Of a stretch of DNA of 64,000 bases, positions 17,578-25,976 are shown piece after piece (positions within the stretch are counted from its first letter, which is position 1; every line of letters begins with the position of its first letter). The notes below the pieces were generated by a model. The model searched no databases. It was given only the letters and a program-made list of their open reading frames with translations, and was not told where the DNA came from. Origin of the DNA: Bradyrhizobium paxllaeri (GTDB taxonomy: Bacteria > Pseudomonadota > Alphaproteobacteria > Rhizobiales > Xanthobacteraceae); NCBI RefSeq assembly GCF_001693515.2, contig NZ_CP042968.1:3968001-4032000 (forward strand), in the 5' to 3' direction. A program made the position numbers and the translations under genes.

Positions 17578-18402
17578 ATGAAGGGGACGTTCCGAAACCT
17601 GCTGATCGTGACCGTTGCCGCCGCCATAGCGCCGACGCCCTTGGCTGCGCAATCGGCCGACCTCGTGCTGTGCGACCGCGTGGCTGCCGATCCCGCCGAT
17701 CCGGACAAGCCGGCCGACGCGAAAGGCGTGCCCGATATTGCGGCCTCTGATATCGCGACGGCCATCAAGTTTTGCAGGAACGCCGCGAATACGTCGCGGC
17801 GCGCGATGTACCAGCTCGGGCGCGCCTACGCGGCCAATCGGCAGTTACCGGAAGCGGTGGCGGTCTGGCGCAAGGCGGCCGACAAGGGCTCGACCTCGGC
17901 GATGGTTGAACTCGGCGTGCTCTACGCAACCGGCGCCGGCGTCGCTCGCGATGAAGCGCAGGCACGAAAACTGTTCGAGCGCGCGGCGCAAGCCGGCAAT
18001 CCGCGGGGCGTCAGCAATCTCGCCGCCCTCGGCGGTGGCGCGTCATCCGATCCGGCGCGTGCACGCGAATTGCTGTCGAAGGGCGCCGAGACCAACGCCG
18101 AGGCGCAGTATCAGCTCGGCATGATGCTGGCGGAAGGCAATGGCGGGACCAAAGACGATGCTGCCGCCCGTGCGCTGTTCGAGAAGGCGGCGGCGCAAAA
18201 TCATCCCGGCGCGCTGGAGCGAATGGGCGCGTTCGCGCAGGAAGGGCGCGGCGGACCAAAGGATGCGGAGGCCGCCAAGGCCTATTATCAGCGCGCTGCC
18301 GCACTCGGCGACGAGGATGCGAAGAAAGCGCTGGAGCGGCTGCGCTGTCCCTATGCGATCAAGGACAAGCGCGGAAACGTGGTCACCAATCTGTGCTTCT
18401 GA
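17578..18402 (+). CDS. Sel1-like repeat exported protein
   Basis: 274 residues from ATG 17578 (TTG 17542 possible). Signal peptide with cleavage near AAQ-SA. Mature part has about five Sel1/TPR-like repeats of 36 residues, e.g. AMVELGVLYATGAGVARDEAQARKLFERAAQAG, AQYQLGMMLAEGNGG and ALERMGAFAQEGRGGPKDAEAAKAYYQRAAALGD. These proteins act as periplasmic scaffolds. Two Cys near the ends (VLCDR, RLRCPY...LCF) may form a disulphide. Confidence 0.82.
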   Translation: MKGTFRNLLIVTVAAAIAPTPLAAQSADLVLCDRVAADPADPDKPADAKGVPDIAASDIATAIKFCRNAANTSRRAMYQLGRAYAANRQLPEAVAVWRKAADKGSTSAMVELGVLYATGAGVARDEAQARKLFERAAQAGNPRGVSNLAALGGGASSDPARARELLSKGAETNAEAQYQLGMMLAEGNGGTKDDAAARALFEKAAAQNHPGALERMGAFAQEGRGGPKDAEAAKAYYQRAAALGDEDAKKALERLRCPYAIKDKRGNVVTNLCF

Positions 18403-18413
18403 CGCGCTGACGC

Positions 18414-18857
18414 TTACTCCCGGATCAACACGACGCCGGCGATCAACAGCACCGCGCCCGCGAGCCGCGCGGCGCCGATGGGATGCGGCGTCAGCCCGAA
18501 TGCGCCGAAATGATCGAGCGTCACCGCGGCCAGCACCTGGCCGGCAATGACAAGCGCAAACAGCGTCGCTGCGCCGAGCGAGGGTAGCAGAAAGATCGCC
18601 AGCAGGATGAACGCGCCGCCGAACACGCCGCCGGACCACGCATACCAGGGCACGTCCGCCATCGTTTTCCAGGACGGCACGCGCTCGCCGAGCGCAATGA
18701 CGGCGACAATCATGGTGATGAGCCCGCCGGCATAGCTGACCAGTCCCGCCCATGCGGGTGAATCGAGCGCGGTGCGCAGGCTGCTATTCAACATCTGCTG
18801 GGTCACGACGCTGACGCCGGCGCCGAGCGCGAGAAGATAGAAGAAGAAATGTTGCAC
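18414..18857 (-). CDS. DMT superfamily membrane protein, DUF606/YdcZ type
   Basis: 147 residues with five predicted membrane helices (FFFYLLALGAGVSVVTQQ; WAGLVSYAGGLITMIVAVIAL; WYAWSGGVFGGAFILLAIFLL; GAATLFALVIAGQVLAAVTL; GAARLAGAVLLIAGVVLI). The QQMLNSSLR motif in helix 1 is typical of the 145-residue half-size DMT proteins that work as dimers. Substrate unknown. Confidence 0.82.
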   Translation of the reverse strand: MQHFFFYLLALGAGVSVVTQQMLNSSLRTALDSPAWAGLVSYAGGLITMIVAVIALGERVPSWKTMADVPWYAWSGGVFGGAFILLAIFLLPSLGAATLFALVIAGQVLAAVTLDHFGAFGLTPHPIGAARLAGAVLLIAGVVLIRE

Positions 18858-18996
18858 GTGATCCCCCGGTTATTTCCTGCCGGCGGAGCGATCCGGCATT
18901 GCAAGGCCGAAGACAACGCGAATAGCTGGATCGGAACAAGAGGGACCGCCGCGCGATTACTACAGGGCAGGGGCCCGCCAATAAGCGGAGCTTGCC

Positions 18997-19146
18997 ATGA
19001 TCCGAAAACTGCAGTCAGGCGAATACCGGCTCTATTCCCGCAAAATCAATCCGAAAACGGGCAAGCGCCGTAACCTTGGAACCTTCAAATCGCGGGCAGC
19101 GGCCGAAAAGCACGAACGGGCCGTACAATATTTCAAGCGGCACTGA
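18997..19146 (+). CDS. Small basic conserved protein (49 residues)
   Basis: Reads MIRKLQSGEYRLYSRK then NPKTGKRRNLGTFKSR and AAAEKHERAVQYFKRH. AGCGGAG lies 7 bp before the ATG. Composition (over 25% Lys/Arg) and the SGEYRLYSRK/TGKRRNLGTF pattern resemble the N-terminal DNA-binding (arm-type) domain of integrases and the KGKWRV-like small rhizobial proteins. Too short for most gene callers. Function unknown; nucleic-acid binding is inferred. Confidence 0.7.
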   Translation: MIRKLQSGEYRLYSRKINPKTGKRRNLGTFKSRAAAEKHERAVQYFKRH

Positions 19147-19230
19147 ACCTTGCGTTAATTCGCGGCTGGCACCTCGCCTGCGGCGGTGCTAAGCCCCCGC
19201 CAGACATTTTCGATATCAGGACATTTTCCG

Positions 19231-19935
19231 TTGCTGAACGGGCTTTACAAGGTTGAGTACGGCGTCAACGACGCGTTCGGCCGCAGCATCATGTGCATGC
19301 ACAATGGCAAGATGCTAGGCGGCAATTCCGCCTTTGCCCATCTCGGCACCTATCAGGAGATCGGCGGGGAAATTGTCGGCGAGGTCATCACCCAGCGCCA
19401 CAATGACGATCCCCACTACAAACCGCTGATGGACACCGACGTCGCCGCCATCAGCGTGCGGGGCAGGCTGAAGGACAACAAGATTCGCTTCGAGGGCAGC
19501 GCCGCGCCACGGCCGGGCGCCTTGTTCTGGGCGGACCTGACGCGGCTCGACGATGAGGCGCTGCCGCCGGTCGGCATCGTCGGGCCGGGCGGTATTACCA
19601 ACGGACTCTACTCCCTGCAGCTCCGCGCGCTCGACGGGATCGAGGCCAACTTGTCGGGCGTGATGCTGCTACTGGACGGTCGCATCCTCGGCGGCGACGC
19701 CTTCTTCTACTACCTCGGTTCCTACGCGTCGGCCGACGGCCGCTGGAAGGGCGAGATCCTCAACCAGGAGCACACGCCGGCGAAAGGCGAAAACCCCGTG
19801 TTCGGCGGCCATGAGGTGGGCATCGGGTTTACCGGCACCTGCGACGAAGCGGGGGCCGAGCTCGAAGCCATTGCATTGGCCGGCAAGCGCAGCCTGCGGC
19901 TGGCGGCGACGCTGAAGTTGATGCGGCCGGCCTAG
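19231..19935 (+). CDS. Tandem GrlR-domain protein, paralogue 3
   Basis: 234 residues from TTG 19231 (GTG 19186 also in frame), beginning at the codon equivalent to the starts of paralogues 1 and 2. N-half: NGLYKVEYGVNDAFGRSIMCMHNGKMLGGNSAFAH in two overlapping motifs. C-half: NGLYSLQLRALDGI, GVMLLLDGRILGGDAFFYYLGSY. Tail HTPAKGENPVFGGHEVGIGFTG. Same length and architecture as paralogue 2. Converges with the small membrane protein gene, the two stop codons overlapping. Confidence 0.75.
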   Translation: MLNGLYKVEYGVNDAFGRSIMCMHNGKMLGGNSAFAHLGTYQEIGGEIVGEVITQRHNDDPHYKPLMDTDVAAISVRGRLKDNKIRFEGSAAPRPGALFWADLTRLDDEALPPVGIVGPGGITNGLYSLQLRALDGIEANLSGVMLLLDGRILGGDAFFYYLGSYASADGRWKGEILNQEHTPAKGENPVFGGHEVGIGFTGTCDEAGAELEAIALAGKRSLRLAATLKLMRPA

Positions 19936-20132
19936 ATCCGTTTGCGGCGCGCAAAGAACCAGGCGGTGAGGGCAACCGGCGCGCCAAGCGCGAGCCAGGA
20001 AAAATAGCGGCCAAAACCTTCGTACAACAACGCGCTCGTCAGCCCCGCGACCGACAGCACGCCGATCAAGAGCGGGCCGCCATATACTGTCCGCCAACTC
20101 CCGCTGGATCGTGATTTTCGTGCGTCGATCAT
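19932..20132 (-). CDS. Small two-helix membrane protein coupled to the PepSY gene
   Basis: 66 residues with two predicted membrane helices (GGPLLIGVLSVAGLTSALLY and YFSWLALGAPVALTAWFF) and a basic RRKRI tail. Its ATG overlaps the PepSY stop (ATGA), so translation is probably coupled. Third gene of the TonB receptor/PepSY operon; probably an accessory inner-membrane protein in siderophore reduction or uptake. No known family named. Confidence 0.72.
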   Translation of the reverse strand: MIDARKSRSSGSWRTVYGGPLLIGVLSVAGLTSALLYEGFGRYFSWLALGAPVALTAWFFARRKRI

Positions 20133-21262
20133 CGCGCCGGCTGTAGCGAAGGCTGTCCCGCGATCGCGTGGCTGCGATGCTTGCGGCGCTTGACGACCCA
20201 CAGATAGAGCCCGCTGGCGATGACGACGATGGTCATGATGTCGAGCAGCGCCCAGATGATTTTCAGCGGCATACCGCCATAGTCGCCAAAGTGCAGCGGT
20301 TGCGAGACCAATAGCGCCTTGAGATAGACGGGAAGGTCGCGCGCATCGGAGACTTCGCCGGTTTCGCCATCCAGCAGCACGGGCTTGAGGAGGCGCGAGG
20401 TCAGCGGCGTGTCGCCGCGCATGAAGACCGCAAAATGGTGCGAACTCGTGAACGGCGTGCCGGGAAAGGCGACGAACGAGACGTTCATGCCGGGCGCGGT
20501 TTTGTGCGCATTCGCGAGCGTCGTATCGAGCGAGGCCAGATGCACCGGCGGCGGCTTGCCGGCGTAGGGCTTGACCATGTCGGCGAGTTCGTTGGCCTTC
20601 CACTGGCCCAGCATCACCTCCGCAAGCGTGTTGATGACGCCGGTGGCGCCGACCACCAGCGCCCAGGCGATGGTCACGGCGCCGAGCAGATTGTGCCAGT
20701 CGAACCAGGCGATGCGGCGTGATTTGCCCCTGAGCGTGCCGAAGCTCAGGCGGCGCGTGAACGGCCAGTACAGCACCACGCCGGAGATGATCGCGACGAG
20801 GAACAGGAATCCCATGGCGCCGAGGAACAACTTGCCGGGCTGCCCCGCAAACATATCGACGTGGAGCTTCAGGAAGATCAGCATCGGACCGCCGCCGACC
20901 GGGCCGAGCGGCTTGGCGGTGTGGGCATCATACGCGCGGAGCGTCGTCGCATCTGGATCGCCGTCGACCTTGCTGTTGGTGAAGGCGATTACGTTGTTCG
21001 GTTCGTCCTTGTCCCACGAGATGTATTGCAGGACGCGGCCGGGATCGTGCGCCAGCGCGGTGCGGGCGATTTCGTCGATACTGCGTTTCACCGCGCCGGG
21101 CTGAGCGATCTCGGGTTTCGGATCGTAGCCGAGCAGCTCATCGATCTCGTGATGGAAGATCAGCGGCAGGCCGGTGATGCACAGCAACAGCAGGAACAGC
21201 GTCGATATCAGGCTGCTCCAGGTGTGAACCACCGACCAGATGCGAACGGTTCTGGCTTTCAG
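20129..21262 (-). CDS. PepSY-associated membrane protein (iron-uptake reductase type)
   Basis: About 377 residues. Membrane helices near VVHTWSSLISTLFLLLLCITGLPLIF, FLGAMGFLFLVAIISGVVLYW, LLGAVTIAWALVVGATGV and IIWALLDIMTIVVIASGLYLWVVKRR, with a periplasmic PepSY portion between the first and second. His residues HHEI, DWHN and HFGD may bind haem. No ATG suits the N-terminus: AAGGAGG stands 5 bp before CTG 21262, so a CTG start is proposed (the first ATG, 21316, would overlap the receptor gene). Likely reduces imported ferric siderophore. Directly downstream of the TonB receptor. Confidence 0.82.
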   Translation of the reverse strand: MKARTVRIWSVVHTWSSLISTLFLLLLCITGLPLIFHHEIDELLGYDPKPEIAQPGAVKRSIDEIARTALAHDPGRVLQYISWDKDEPNNVIAFTNSKVDGDPDATTLRAYDAHTAKPLGPVGGGPMLIFLKLHVDMFAGQPGKLFLGAMGFLFLVAIISGVVLYWPFTRRLSFGTLRGKSRRIAWFDWHNLLGAVTIAWALVVGATGVINTLAEVMLGQWKANELADMVKPYAGKPPPVHLASLDTTLANAHKTAPGMNVSFVAFPGTPFTSSHHFAVFMRGDTPLTSRLLKPVLLDGETGEVSDARDLPVYLKALLVSQPLHFGDYGGMPLKIIWALLDIMTIVVIASGLYLWVVKRRKHRSHAIAGQPSLQPAR

Positions 21263-21284
21263 CGCAGCCTCCTTTCGATCACTC

Positions 21285-23552
21285 CTACCACTTGTACGAC
21301 AAGCTCGCCGTCGCACGGCGCCGGTCGCCGTAGAAGCAGGCGTTCACCGACGAACAGTTCGCCACGTAGATCGTGTCGGCGAAGTTGATGACGTTTAACG
21401 CCGCGCGCCAGTTCTGCCATTCATAGTGGATGGTGGCGTCGCCGAGCACGACGGAGGGGACAGGCATCAGGTTGATATTGTCGGCAAAGGAGCCGCCGAT
21501 ATAGCGCACGCCACCGCCGAAGCCAAAGCCGGTCAGCGGGCCTTCCTGGAAGGTGTAATCTATCCAGCCTGAGCTGAGTGTCCGGGGCGTGGCGGTCGGG
21601 ACCTTCCCGATCACGGCCTGGTCCAGATCCTTGCTAACGAACAGATCATAGCTCGTGAACGCGCCGATCACCTTGAGGCCGGGGAGTGGGTTGGCAACGG
21701 CTTCCAGTTCGATGCCGCGCGAGGTCCACTCGCCGTTCTGCATCTGCAGATTTGGCGGGATGCTATTGGGATTGGTGGTAAGCACATTTTGACGCTTCAA
21801 GTCGAACAACGCGACGCCGAAATGGCCATTGAAGCCGTTCGGCTGAAATTTCAATCCGACCTCGGTTTGCTGGCCGGTCTCCGGCAACAGCAATTGGCCG
21901 GAACTGAGACCGATGATCGGATTGTAACTCGTGGCGTAGGAGACGTAGGGCGCAAGACCGGAATCGAAATTGTAGATCAGTCCGGCGCGTCCGCTGAACT
22001 TGCTGTCTTCGCGGCTCTGTCCCGCACCGATATGGTTGTTATTGTTGGTCGCGACCCAATCGTTTCGGCCGCTCAGCACGAACGTGAAGCGATCGAGCTT
22101 GATCTGGTCCTGCGCGTAGAAGCCGAGTTGATTCTGCGTCAGTGTCGTGTCCTGATAAGGAGCGCCATTGAAGCGCGCGGTCGGCGTATAGACCGGGTTC
22201 AGGAGATTGAGCGGTGTGGCGCCGCCGAAACCTTGCCAATCGTCGATTCTGTAAGTTTTGAGGTCCAGGCCGAACAGCGCGGTGTGCCTGAGAATGCCTG
22301 TGTTGAAGCGGTATTCGAGCTGGTTGTCGAGATTGCCCTGATTGGCGATGCCGTGGGTGAGGAAGTTGCCGCGTGCCAACGAAGCCGTCGCGGGGTCTCC
22401 GTTGACATAGCCGAGGCCAAACAGCGTCGATAGCGTAACGTCGACATGGCCGAAGCGAGCATTCTGCCGGAAAGTCACGTCGTCGGTGAGGTTACGCTCG
22501 AACTGGTAGCCGATCATCTCCTGCTCGCGCTTGAAGGTGTCGACACTGGGATCGCTGGCAAACAGACGGGTCGGAATCCGGCCGAACGGAGCGTTAACGA
22601 CGGTGCCGATATACGGCAGGAAGTTCTCGCTGCGAGTCTCCAACTTCGAAGCTGACGCCAGCACGGTGAATGTCGTGTCGGCATCGGGCTTCCAGGTCAG
22701 CGACGGCGCGATGAAGTAGTTATTTTGGGGAGTGAAATCGACCTGGGTGCCGCCATTCTGGATCTGACCGACTACACGGTAGAACAGCTTGCCGTTTTCG
22801 GGTGCGGTTGCGACCGGGCCGCCGAAATCAAACCCCACATAGGCATTGCCGAAGTTATTGACGCCGGTTTCGAGATAGCGGATCGGCTCCATCGGAGGGG
22901 TCTTGCTGACCGCATTGACGATGCCGCCTGGGCTGGAGCCGCCATATAGTACGGCAGAGGGACCGCGCAGCACTTCGACGCGGGCGAGGTTGAACGGTTG
23001 CAGCTTCCAGCTCGCATAGGATGTGTAGAAGAGCTGCAGGCCATCGAGGAACAGGCCGATATCGTCCGACTTGAATCCGCGGATCAGGAACCAGTCGTTG
23101 CGGATATCTGCGCCGAATGTGCCGGCGACAACGCCTGGCGTATAACGCAGGATCTCGTCGAACTTGCCGGGCTTCTGATCGCGAATCTGTTCGCTGCCGA
23201 TCACCGACAGCGACTGCGGCGTCTCCATGATCGGCGTATTGGTCTTGGTGCCCGCCATCGAGCGGCCGGCCACATATCCCTGGACGTCGCCGCGCGGGTT
23301 TTCGACGAAGCTTACTCCACGCTGCGGCTGCGGCCGGTTGGTTTGCGCGGCCTGCGTTGCGCGCCGCGTCTGCCGCCGCTCCGGCGTTGCGACGCGACGG
23401 CGGCCCTCCGGCGCTCCGACGACCACGGGGGGCAACGGCTGCGCCCCGGATTGCTGCGAAGAGTTTGACTGCGCGAACGACGCCTGTGGCCACAACGCCA
23501 ATGCGGATACGGTCGCCAACGCGGCGACCTGCAACAAATCACGAGACTTCAA
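21285..23552 (-). CDS. TonB-dependent siderophore receptor
   Basis: 755 residues. Signal peptide (LQVAALATVSALALWPQASFA-QS), a low-complexity linker rich in R, Q and P, plug domain with ETPQSLSVIGSEQIRDQ, LRYTPGV, WFLIRGF and VLRGPSAVLYGGSSPGG, then a 22-strand barrel whose last strand ends RATASLSYKW. Outer-membrane uptake of ferric siderophore (ferrichrome/hydroxamate type by overall form). The two downstream genes complete the operon. Expected to be iron regulated, but no Irr or Fur box was identified by eye in 23553-23834. Confidence 0.93.
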   Translation of the reverse strand: MKSRDLLQVAALATVSALALWPQASFAQSNSSQQSGAQPLPPVVVGAPEGRRRVATPERRQTRRATQAAQTNRPQPQRGVSFVENPRGDVQGYVAGRSMAGTKTNTPIMETPQSLSVIGSEQIRDQKPGKFDEILRYTPGVVAGTFGADIRNDWFLIRGFKSDDIGLFLDGLQLFYTSYASWKLQPFNLARVEVLRGPSAVLYGGSSPGGIVNAVSKTPPMEPIRYLETGVNNFGNAYVGFDFGGPVATAPENGKLFYRVVGQIQNGGTQVDFTPQNNYFIAPSLTWKPDADTTFTVLASASKLETRSENFLPYIGTVVNAPFGRIPTRLFASDPSVDTFKREQEMIGYQFERNLTDDVTFRQNARFGHVDVTLSTLFGLGYVNGDPATASLARGNFLTHGIANQGNLDNQLEYRFNTGILRHTALFGLDLKTYRIDDWQGFGGATPLNLLNPVYTPTARFNGAPYQDTTLTQNQLGFYAQDQIKLDRFTFVLSGRNDWVATNNNNHIGAGQSREDSKFSGRAGLIYNFDSGLAPYVSYATSYNPIIGLSSGQLLLPETGQQTEVGLKFQPNGFNGHFGVALFDLKRQNVLTTNPNSIPPNLQMQNGEWTSRGIELEAVANPLPGLKVIGAFTSYDLFVSKDLDQAVIGKVPTATPRTLSSGWIDYTFQEGPLTGFGFGGGVRYIGGSFADNINLMPVPSVVLGDATIHYEWQNWRAALNVINFADTIYVANCSSVNACFYGDRRRATASLSYKW

Positions 23553-23834
23553 GGCACCACCCCAACCTGCGAGTACTTTGTCGCGCCTTCCCCTGGTTCA
23601 GCAGCGCAACGTTTCGACGCATACGCGAGGGAGTTCGATTCCTCTAATGGAAAGGTTCTTAGAGCCGTTCTTAGAATAGTTCCAGGAATGCTCCGTGTAC
23701 TGTCGATTTGTCATCGACACTTGAAGGCTGTGGCGCGGGAATACTCGGCAATCGTTGCTCCCTCCCCATCAGGCTAGTTCCCCAACGCGATCCGAACTCC
23801 CAGATTGAAATCAGACAATCAAGGAGCTCCCGCC

Positions 23835-24710
23835 ATGACAGACCCAACCGCTCCAATCCTTCCCTCGTTGTCCTCAGCCCTTGCCGACATGGTCGCCCGG
23901 ACAAAATCCGCAATCGTCTCGGTGCATTCCCATCGCTCGCGAGCCTCCGGCTTTATCTGGAAGCCCGGCTTGATCGTGACGGCCGATGAGCCCCTGGCCG
24001 ATGAAGGCGACGTCGCGATCAGGTTTCCCGACGGATCGGAACGGCGTGCGAGTATCGCCGGACGCGATCATACGACCGACATTGCCCTGCTGCGCGTCGA
24101 TTCCGGGAATAGTGTGCCGATGGCGCTTTCACCCATCGTTCCGGATCTCGGTTCGCTGGCGGTCGTCGTCGCAGCCGAGCAGGGCGCTCCGACTGCGGCG
24201 CTCGGGATGGTCTCGCTGGTCGGCAACCGCTGGCGCAGCATGCGGGGCGGGGAGATCGACGCAAGGATCGAACTGGACGTGCGGCTGCGGCGCCGTCACG
24301 AGGGTGGCCTTGTCCTCAGTGCCTCTGGCGACGTGATCGGCATGGCTGTCCAGGGTGTGCGACGCATACTCGTGATTCCGAGTGCCACCATCGAGCGGGT
24401 TGCCGCGAGGCTCGAAACGCATGGCCGGATCGCGCGCGGCTACCTCGGGGTGGGATTGCAGCCCGTCGAACTCGACGATGGCCTTGGTGCGATGGTGATG
24501 AGCGTCGACAGGGCAGGCCCTGCGGCTGCCGCCGGCATTCGTCAGGGCGACATCATCGTCGGTTGGAACAATGAGAAGCTCAGGGACGTCCGATCACTGC
24601 TACGATCCCTCGGCCCTGATAGCATCGGCTCGGTCGTCGACGTCGCGATCAGGCGTGCCGGCGAGCCGGTGCAGGTCAGGCTCACGATCGGCGAAAGGCC
24701 GGAAGCATGA
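23835..24710 (+). CDS. HtrA-like PDZ protein lacking the catalytic triad
   Basis: 291 residues: trypsin-like domain (1-190) and C-terminal PDZ (about 200-285, YLGVGLQPVE..MVMSVDRAGPAAAAGIRQGDIIVGWN). The DegP/HtrA catalytic sites are altered: the His of TNNHV is replaced in IVTADEPLAD, Asp is kept in TTDIALLRVD, and the GNSGGP serine loop reads RRHEGGLVL with no Ser. Also no signal peptide, so cytoplasmic. It should bind peptides but not cleave them. AAGGAG-type site before ATG 23835. Its stop overlaps the LuxR-type gene (ATGA). Confidence 0.82.
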   Translation: MTDPTAPILPSLSSALADMVARTKSAIVSVHSHRSRASGFIWKPGLIVTADEPLADEGDVAIRFPDGSERRASIAGRDHTTDIALLRVDSGNSVPMALSPIVPDLGSLAVVVAAEQGAPTAALGMVSLVGNRWRSMRGGEIDARIELDVRLRRRHEGGLVLSASGDVIGMAVQGVRRILVIPSATIERVAARLETHGRIARGYLGVGLQPVELDDGLGAMVMSVDRAGPAAAAGIRQGDIIVGWNNEKLRDVRSLLRSLGPDSIGSVVDVAIRRAGEPVQVRLTIGERPEA

Positions 24711-25084
24711 ACGGCGCGGCGTCGCCGGCGATTGTGGTCGCGATCGAGATCGCAGATACGGCGCTGGTGGACCGGCTCGCATCGCTGCTCAGCGGCGTAA
24801 CCGGCATTCGCCTGGCGGCACCAGGAGAAGAAGCGACGGTGGCGCTCGTCTCACGCGACCGTCCGACCGTCACGGAGCCGGCCGAGGTCGATCTTACGCC
24901 GCGCGAACGCGACGTGCTCCTGCTGTTGGCGGAGGGCGCATCGAACAAGGCCATTGCGCGACGGCTCGGAATATCCGTTCATACCGCAAAATTCCATGTC
25001 GGTTCGCTGCTGGACAAGCTCGACGCAACCGGCCGTACCGATGCGGTCACGCACGCGGCACGGCTCGGTGTGATCAACCTGTGA
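24707..25084 (+). CDS. Short LuxR-family DNA-binding regulator
   Basis: 125 residues. C-terminal LuxR helix-turn-helix with DLTPRERDVLLLLAEGASNKAIARRLGISVHTAKFHVGSLLDKLDA in overlapping motifs (residues about 61-115). The N-terminal 55 residues contain a beta-alpha stretch (IVVAIEIADTALVDRLASLL) but are too short for a receiver domain and have no phospho-acceptor DD/D-K set. It overlaps the pseudo-HtrA gene by 4 bp, so the two are probably translated together; the PDZ partner might replace the missing sensor. Confidence 0.85.
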   Translation: MNGAASPAIVVAIEIADTALVDRLASLLSGVTGIRLAAPGEEATVALVSRDRPTVTEPAEVDLTPRERDVLLLLAEGASNKAIARRLGISVHTAKFHVGSLLDKLDATGRTDAVTHAARLGVINL

Positions 25085-25101
25085 CCTGACGTGTTGAGGT
25101 T

Positions 25102-25608
25102 CTATCCGTGCGATTTTTGAGGCTTGTGGCCTGACTGGCCCGGATGATTGTGCTTGTTGTGCTGGCTCTCCTGGTTGAGGCCGCCGCGGCTCACCGCAAA
25201 TTCGGATTGACGGCCCTCGCGCTTGGCGATGTTTGCGCCGCCATCGCGTTGCGTGCGCGCGATGTCGTCCTCGACCTGTCTGGCATCGGGGACGTCAGGC
25301 TTCCTTTCCAGCATGCGCAGTTGCTGCTCATGCGTCTTCTTGCCCTGAAGCGTCGTCTTCCGTGGGCCGCAATCCCGATCGTTCTGCGGCGGCCCGCGCC
25401 GCCGGTCGCGAACCTCTGATTTGTCGATGCCGCCCTGAGCATTGGTGTCGTTCTCGATGTCGCCCTCGAAGGTATTGGCACCTTCAAACTCCTCCAGTTC
25501 ATCCGGCGTTACCTGCGCCATCGCGGCGCCTTTCGAACCGCCGATCAGCGGGTTGCGATGCAGGTCGGCGTTGGTCGGCTTGCTCAGTTTCACGTGCTTG
25601 GGGCTCAT
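25102..25608 (-). CDS. Hydrophilic conserved protein
   Basis: 168 residues, no hydrophobic segment, rich in D, E, Q, N, G and H (ends HNKHNHPGQSGHKPQKSHG). Begins MSPKHVKLSKPTNADLHRNP then AQVTPDELEEFEGANTFEGD. GGGAGGAG ribosome site before ATG 25608. Looks intrinsically disordered, hydrophilin-like. It converges with the LuxR gene and lies 17 bp after the similar small gene at 25626. Confidence 0.65.
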   Translation of the reverse strand: MSPKHVKLSKPTNADLHRNPLIGGSKGAAMAQVTPDELEEFEGANTFEGDIENDTNAQGGIDKSEVRDRRRGPPQNDRDCGPRKTTLQGKKTHEQQLRMLERKPDVPDARQVEDDIARTQRDGGANIAKREGRQSEFAVSRGGLNQESQHNKHNHPGQSGHKPQKSHG

Positions 25609-25625
25609 GATGCGCTCCTCCCTCG

Positions 25626-25808
25626 CTAGCGATCCTGCCGGTGGCCCTGATGGGTGGTGTTCTCTGCGGTATTGCCCTGCTGGCCCTGCTGTTCGGGATT
25701 CTCGATACGGCCGCGATCCTTCTGGGCCTGATGGGCATTGCCGGACCTGGGGTCACCGGTACCCTTGTGACTTTGATTGTCCTGCGGGACGGGCGGAGGC
25801 TTAGTCAT
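25626..25808 (-). CDS. Small hydrophilic protein
   Basis: 60 residues, MTKPPPVPQDNQSHKGTGDP onward, rich in Q, N, H, G; no hydrophobic core. GGGAGC precedes the ATG. Composition matches the neighbour ending at 25102, and the two are probably one transcript. Disordered and possibly stress related; that is inference from composition. Confidence 0.5.
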   Translation of the reverse strand: MTKPPPVPQDNQSHKGTGDPRSGNAHQAQKDRGRIENPEQQGQQGNTAENTTHQGHRQDR

Positions 25809-25976
25809 TGCGGGCTCCCGTTGTTTTGCTTGTGCCGCGGGGTCAACGCGCGGTGAACCGCAAGGGTTTCTGGCCGATTTTTCGGGAACTACGTCGCCGG
25901 AGTTCTACGGAACTTGAAGGTCCGCCTGCGATGTCCTAAGCAGCGGCCGCAGCGATTTTCCTCCTTTCAGGCCCCA

